Below, in pieces: positions 24,108 through 27,641 of a DNA stretch of 27,641 nucleotides. The notes beneath the pieces were generated by a model. It was not told the origin of the DNA and ran no database searches. It saw nothing but the letters and a program-made list of their open reading frames with translations. Position numbers and translations under genes: made by a program. Numbering within the stretch: the first letter of the stretch is position 1; the number at the start of each line of letters is the position of its first letter. This DNA comes from DATKEU01 sp036493295 (lineage in GTDB: Bacteria > Myxococcota_A > Polyangia > Fen-1088), in NCBI GenBank assembly GCA_036493295.1, contig DASXQB010000386.1, forward strand, positions 1 through 27,641. The letters run 5' to 3'.

Positions 24108-24538
24108 TGGTGCCGGCGGCGATGGTCCAGCGCATGGTCACGCCGGCGGAGATCGACGCCACCTTCGCGGTGATGCGGCAACTGCGCCCGGCGCTGCAGC
24201 CGCAGACCTATCGCGCGACCATCGAACGAATGATGGCCGCGGGGTTTCATCTGGCCGCCGTGCTTTCGGGCGCCGACGTGCGCGCGGTGGCCGGCTATCG
24301 CTTGTCCGAAGGCCTGGCCTGGGGTCGCTATCTTTACGTCGACGATCTGGTCACCGCCGACGGCGCGCGTTCATCCGGGTTCGGCAAGCAGCTTCTCGAT
24401 TGGCTGAAAGACGAAGCCCGCACGCACGGCTGCGCTGAGCTGCACCTGGATTCAGGCGTGCAACGCCACGGCGCCCACCGCTTCTACCTCCGCGAGCGCA
24501 TGGACATCAGCGCCTATCACTTCAAGCTAGAACTCTGA
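24104..24538 (+). CDS. GNAT family N-acetyltransferase
   Basis: A 144-aa protein if GTG 24104 (GTGA overlap) is used; ATG 24107 is one codon later and equally good. YLYVDDLVTADGARSSGFGKQLLDWL is the beta4-loop-alpha3 region with an R-S-S-G-F-G acetyl-CoA pyrophosphate loop. LHLDSGVQRHGAHRFYLRERMD is the usual final part of the fold. Such enzymes acetylate amines, and the operon suggests an amino acid or an aminoacylated product as acceptor. It is the last gene of the carrier protein operon, and its last 12 bases overlap the end of the convergent lipoprotein gene. Confidence 0.88.
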   Translation: MMVPAAMVQRMVTPAEIDATFAVMRQLRPALQPQTYRATIERMMAAGFHLAAVLSGADVRAVAGYRLSEGLAWGRYLYVDDLVTADGARSSGFGKQLLDWLKDEARTHGCAELHLDSGVQRHGAHRFYLRERMDISAYHFKLEL

Positions 24539-25231
24539 GACCGCGCCGCTCAACCCGAAAGCGATGAGCTCGATGGTGTTCGGGCGATCGATGCCCTGGC
24601 TTTTCACCAGGCCGTTCAGCGGCACCGCCGGGTGCGACCATGATGTGCTGGCGGCGTGCCACGGTCCCCAGCTGGCGTCAGTGCGGCTCTTGAAACAGCC
24701 GGCGAACGTGCCGGCGGGAACCGTCGCGTCTTCCTGAGGCAGGCCTTGCCAGCTCACCACCAGCGTCGACAGCGCGCCCTTCAAGGTTCCGCGCATCAAC
24801 CCCAGCATCGGTCCGTCAAAGTTGGTGACGTGGCCGTTGGCGTCCTTGATCGCCGCCGCCCGGATGTCGATCGAATTGGGATCCATGCGGCTGGGGATCG
24901 CCAGCAGCATCTTCATCATGGTGCGCCCGCTGTAGCTTTCAGTGGCGGTCTCCAGCCAGAAGGCGCCGGCGTCTTCGCCGATCACCTTGTAGGTCAGCAA
25001 CGACGGGCGGCCATTTTCGTCGACCAGCTTGTCGGTGATCCACTGGCCAATCTGGAAGGGCAGGGGCGCAAAGCCCGTCGGCGCCGGAAAGGTTTGCGTC
25101 GGCGGCCCAAGCGCGGCGAGGCGCCGGTCGATGTCGGCCTTGGCCGCGGGATTCACCGACGGCGCGCAGCCAAGCAGCAGCAACGATGAAATGAAAACCG
25201 CCGCAGCGGTCGGTCGGATCGAAAAGGTCAT
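24527..25231 (-). CDS. Uncharacterised lipoprotein
   Basis: A 234-aa protein with a clear lipoprotein signal: MTFSIRP, a hydrophobic stretch, and the lipobox LLGC at about residue 22. The mature part has FQIGQWITDKLVDENG and YKVIGEDAGAFWLETATESY, a beta-rich pattern, then LVVSWQGLPQEDATVPAGTF and SHPAVPLNGLVKS. This resembles uncharacterised periplasmic or outer-membrane lipoproteins of Myxococcota; I cannot name a domain. It starts 10 bases after the stop of the aromatic hydroxylase gene and is probably co-transcribed with it. Its 3' end overlaps the convergent GNAT gene. Confidence 0.82.
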   Translation of the reverse strand: MTFSIRPTAAAVFISSLLLLGCAPSVNPAAKADIDRRLAALGPPTQTFPAPTGFAPLPFQIGQWITDKLVDENGRPSLLTYKVIGEDAGAFWLETATESYSGRTMMKMLLAIPSRMDPNSIDIRAAAIKDANGHVTNFDGPMLGLMRGTLKGALSTLVVSWQGLPQEDATVPAGTFAGCFKSRTDASWGPWHAASTSWSHPAVPLNGLVKSQGIDRPNTIELIAFGLSGAVSEF

Positions 25232-25241
25232 GCGCGGCAGT

Positions 25242-26210
25242 CTAACCCACGCCGGCCTCCAAGAAACTTCGCAGATCTTGCTCTTTCACCGCCGGCTCGC
25301 CGGGGGCGACGTTGTCCAGCTTACCTTCGCGGATCCACGACCCCAGCTCGTCGACCAGCTGGTACAGGTGCTCGAAGGATTCGACGATGAACAGCAGCGG
25401 TTGAAAGTGGTCGATCTCGAAGCACTGATTGACGACCCACTCGATCTGGAATGGATAGCGCTGTACGTCCGGCCCGTCGATGGCGTGGGCGATCTCGCCG
25501 TAGCTGCTGAGCAGGCCGCTGCCGTATGCTTTCAGGTCGGCGTGGTTCTTCCGGCCGACCATCAACCCGAACTCGACGCTGAACCAGAAAAAGCGCGACA
25601 TCGCTTTGATGTTGCTGGTCAGGCGGCGCAGCTTTTCGTGTTCGTCGGTGATGGCGCGCGCTTGTTCGGCGGCCAGCGCGGCGGCCTCGCCGAAACGCAC
25701 CAGCGCGCCGGCGAACGCCGGGTCGGTGTGCATGGGCACGTGGCCGGCGATGTCGTGGAAGATGTCGGGTTCGGGCAGGTACTCCAGCGTCTGCCCGTCG
25801 CGGATGGTGACGGTGGTGGGGAATTCGCGCCGGCGCAGGCAATCGAAAAAAACATACGACGGGACATATCCGCTGACGGCGCGCGCGGAAAATCCGGTCA
25901 GCGGTTGCATGAACCGGTTGACGTCCTCAAAGCGGGGGACGCGGTCGTGATCCAGGCGGAGCTTTTCCATCCCGGCCTGAAAGCGTTCATTGGCGTATCG
26001 CTGCCAGCGCGGCTGCATGCGCGTGAACAGGCGCTGCCAGGTGGCGTGGTTCTCCGGCGAGTAAATCTCGTACGGCTGGTGAATGTAGACGTCACCGTTT
26101 TCGCGCGCCTGCTCGATGAACGCCGCCCGGGTGGTGGTGAGGCCGCTGCCGGGGGCCAAACCGTGCGACCTGGGCGGGGCCGGGGCCGGCGACGTGACAG
26201 GATTGCCCAT
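25242..26210 (-). CDS. phhA: Aromatic amino acid hydroxylase, phenylalanine 4-monooxygenase type
   Basis: A 322-aa iron- and pterin-dependent hydroxylase. HDIAGH at 152-157 gives the two His ligands and FSVEFGL gives Glu213, the full 2-His-1-Glu facial triad. QPYEIYSPENHATWQRLF near residue 45 and GYVPSYVFFDCL are typical of the family. The distance between the first His and the Glu is 61 residues, about 15 more than in the small proteobacterial enzymes such as that of Chromobacterium; the extra residues form a charged helix (EQARAITDEHEKLRRL). The substrate is probably phenylalanine, but tryptophan or another aromatic acid is possible. ATG 26210 is chosen because a promoter-like box lies just before it and the longer frame is low-complexity. 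No pterin dehydratase gene is nearby. Confidence 0.88.
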   Translation of the reverse strand: MGNPVTSPAPAPPRSHGLAPGSGLTTTRAAFIEQARENGDVYIHQPYEIYSPENHATWQRLFTRMQPRWQRYANERFQAGMEKLRLDHDRVPRFEDVNRFMQPLTGFSARAVSGYVPSYVFFDCLRRREFPTTVTIRDGQTLEYLPEPDIFHDIAGHVPMHTDPAFAGALVRFGEAAALAAEQARAITDEHEKLRRLTSNIKAMSRFFWFSVEFGLMVGRKNHADLKAYGSGLLSSYGEIAHAIDGPDVQRYPFQIEWVVNQCFEIDHFQPLLFIVESFEHLYQLVDELGSWIREGKLDNVAPGEPAVKEQDLRSFLEAGVG

Positions 26211-26217
26211 CGTAGAA

Positions 26218-26223
26218 AGTATA
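26218..26223 (-). promoter_or_regulatory. Candidate -10 box of the aromatic hydroxylase gene
   Basis: Minus-strand TATACT stands 7 bases before the ATG, the same hexamer as upstream of glgC. No convincing -35. Such closeness would make the mRNA essentially leaderless; no ribosome site is visible. Confidence 0.3.
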
Positions 26224-26307
26224 CGCGGGGCGCGCGCCGCCGTCGCGGGACCGCCGCGATCCCCTGGATTTACCGAGGCGCGCGCGCCTGCGATATCATC
26301 GTCGACG

Positions 26308-27641
26308 GTGGCCGAAGAACGGATGGAGCGGACAGTGCGCGACGCCTCCGAGGAGTCGAACCGCGCCGAGCCGGAGCGCGACGTCCTCACCGTTGTGCTG
26401 TGCGGGGATCAGCCGGCGGCGGGCGCCGTCTCCGTCGAGGTGGTGCCGGGCGAGACGCTGGTCATCGGGCGCGGGCCGGCGCTGACGGTGGGCCGCAAGG
26501 ACGGCGAGACCTGGCTGCGTCTGCCCGACGCGCGCGTCTCCGAACGCCACGCCGTGGTCGAGCATCAGGGCGCGGCGATCCAGCTGGAAGATCTCGGGTC
26601 GATGAACGGGACCTTCGTCGGCGGTCAGGCGGTCCGCAAGACGATCATCGCCGACGGCGGTACGGTGGTGGCGGGGCGCAGCGTGCTTTTGTTTCGCCGC
26701 GCCCGCGGCGCGCGGCTGGGGCCGCCGTTCGAGGTCGCCGGCGCGCCCGAGCTGCGAACGCTGGCCGCGTCCGTCGAGCACGCCCACCGTTTACTGGCCC
26801 GGGCGGCGCCCAGCGACGTGGCGGTCCTGTTGCGCGGCGAAACCGGCACCGGCAAGGAGGTGGCGGCGCGCGCGCTGCACACGCTGTCGGGACGGCGCGG
26901 ACGCTTCGTGGCCGTCAACTGCGGGGCGCTGCCCGAGCCGCTGATCGAAAGCGAGCTGTTCGGTTATTGCAAAGGCGCCTTCTCGGGCGCCACGCTGGAC
27001 AAACCGGGCCTCATCGCCGCGGCGAACGGCGGCACGTTGCTGCTCGACGAGATCGGCGAGCTGCCGCCGGCCGCGCAGGTCAAACTGCTGCGCACCCTGC
27101 AAGAGCACGAGGTGCTGCCGCTGGGCGCCGGCAACGGCGAGGGAATCAAGGTCGACTTTCGCCTGGTCTCGGCCACCCACGCCGATCTCGACGAGCAGGT
27201 ACGGCGCGGCCGCTTTCGCGCTGATTTGCTGGCCCGCATCCACGGCCTGGATCTGACGCTGCCCCCTTTGCGCGAGAGGTTGGTCGACGTCGGCCTGTTG
27301 ACGGCGGCGCTGCTCGGCCGCCTGGCCGGCGCCGAGGCGCCGGCCTATCGGTTCGATCGCCGCTGCGCCGAGGCGCTGGTGACCCACGATTATCCGATGA
27401 ACGTGCGCGAGCTGGAGCAGACGTTGAAGACCTTGCTGGCCCTGGCCGGTCCGGAGCGGTTGTTTCGTCGTGAGGCGCTCGCCGACACAGCGATGGGACG
27501 CCCGCCAGCGCCCCGTCCGTCGCAGGATCCCGATGTCATCCGCGCCGACCTTCTGGATCAACTGGCGCGGCACCAAGGCAACATCAGCGCGGTGGCCCGC
27601 GCCATGCGATGCACCCGCGTGCAGGTGCACCGCTGGCTCAA
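26308..27641 (+). CDS. FHA-domain sigma54-dependent transcription activator, 3' end cut by window
   Basis: 444 codons lie inside the window and the gene is nearly complete. An FHA domain covers about residues 30-115 with LVIGRG, RVSERH at 76-81 and LEDLGSMNGTFVGG, so a phosphothreonine partner should control it. The AAA+ domain follows: Walker A GETGTGKE at 177-184, the sigma54 contact loop GAFSGA at 223-228 (Ser for the usual Thr), Walker B TLLLDEIGE at 243-251 and the arginine-finger region FRADLLARIHG. A Fis-type helix-turn-helix begins near residue 415 (GNISAVARAMRCTRVQVHRW) and is cut by the edge. No receiver domain. FHA-sigma54 activators are very common in myxobacteria. GTG 26308 lies 8 bases after TATCAT, a possible -10, in the 97-base gap shared with the hydroxylase gene. 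Confidence 0.93.
   Translation, partial: MAEERMERTVRDASEESNRAEPERDVLTVVLCGDQPAAGAVSVEVVPGETLVIGRGPALTVGRKDGETWLRLPDARVSERHAVVEHQGAAIQLEDLGSMNGTFVGGQAVRKTIIADGGTVVAGRSVLLFRRARGARLGPPFEVAGAPELRTLAASVEHAHRLLARAAPSDVAVLLRGETGTGKEVAARALHTLSGRRGRFVAVNCGALPEPLIESELFGYCKGAFSGATLDKPGLIAAANGGTLLLDEIGELPPAAQVKLLRTLQEHEVLPLGAGNGEGIKVDFRLVSATHADLDEQVRRGRFRADLLARIHGLDLTLPPLRERLVDVGLLTAALLGRLAGAEAPAYRFDRRCAEALVTHDYPMNVRELEQTLKTLLALAGPERLFRREALADTAMGRPPAPRPSQDPDVIRADLLDQLARHQGNISAVARAMRCTRVQVHRWL

Noticed and set aside
25029..27224. 731-codon plus-strand frame opposite the lipoprotein and aromatic hydroxylase, out of frame with the sigma54 activator
   Set aside because: The hydroxylase iron ligands and the activator's AAA+ motifs lie in other frames; this one has none.

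Overview
High-GC window from a bacterium. It is densely coded, with many GTG starts, repeated 4-base start/stop overlaps, several lipoproteins and an FHA-sigma54 activator. This fits Myxococcota or a related former deltaproteobacterial lineage. The assignment rests on style and gene content only, because no rRNA or other marker gene is present. I see no tRNA, rRNA, CRISPR array, transposase or prophage gene.

Layout. (1) 1-9637 is a glycogen/alpha-glucan region: a left-edge fragment of alpha-glucan phosphorylase (minus strand), divergent glgC, then a tightly coupled trio of a GH57/DUF3536 protein, a glycogen synthase fused to a DUF4912-like domain, and a GH57 (DUF1957-type) branching enzyme. 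Between glgC and the trio lies a minus-strand three-gene unit: an aspzincin (M35-like) metallopeptidase followed by two paralogous small proteins, the last a lipoprotein. (2) 9747-15042 holds a VWA-like lipoprotein, a 396-bp convergent intergenic region dominated by a nested foldback (10825-11073), and a minus-strand operon of four genes: membrane acyltransferase, uncharacterised 390-aa protein, Tat-exported alpha/beta hydrolase and a 200-aa unknown. (3) 15043-24538 is a plus-strand run of nine genes: esterase, acyl-CoA-dehydrogenase-like flavoprotein, amino acid:[carrier protein] ligase (a seryl-tRNA-synthetase homologue without the tRNA-binding part), DUF1839 protein, holo-ACP synthase, acyl carrier protein, cytoplasmic GH2-like glycosidase, tandem alpha/beta hydrolase and GNAT acetyltransferase. 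(4) 24527-27641 holds a minus-strand pair (aromatic amino acid hydroxylase, then a lipoprotein) and a divergent FHA-sigma54 activator truncated by the right edge.

How they may work together. Region 1 supplies ADP-glucose, elongation, branching and phosphorolysis, with GH57 enzymes where GH13 GlgB would be expected. Region 3 is the most interesting part. The ligase should load an amino acid on the 84-aa carrier protein, the local AcpS should install its phosphopantetheine arm, and the flavoprotein, DUF1839 protein, hydrolases and GNAT are candidates for modifying, transferring or releasing the aminoacyl group. The GH2-like protein hints at a glycosidic substrate or product. Ligase plus carrier protein is a characterised pair in rhizobia, but the function of this whole assembly is, to my knowledge, undescribed.
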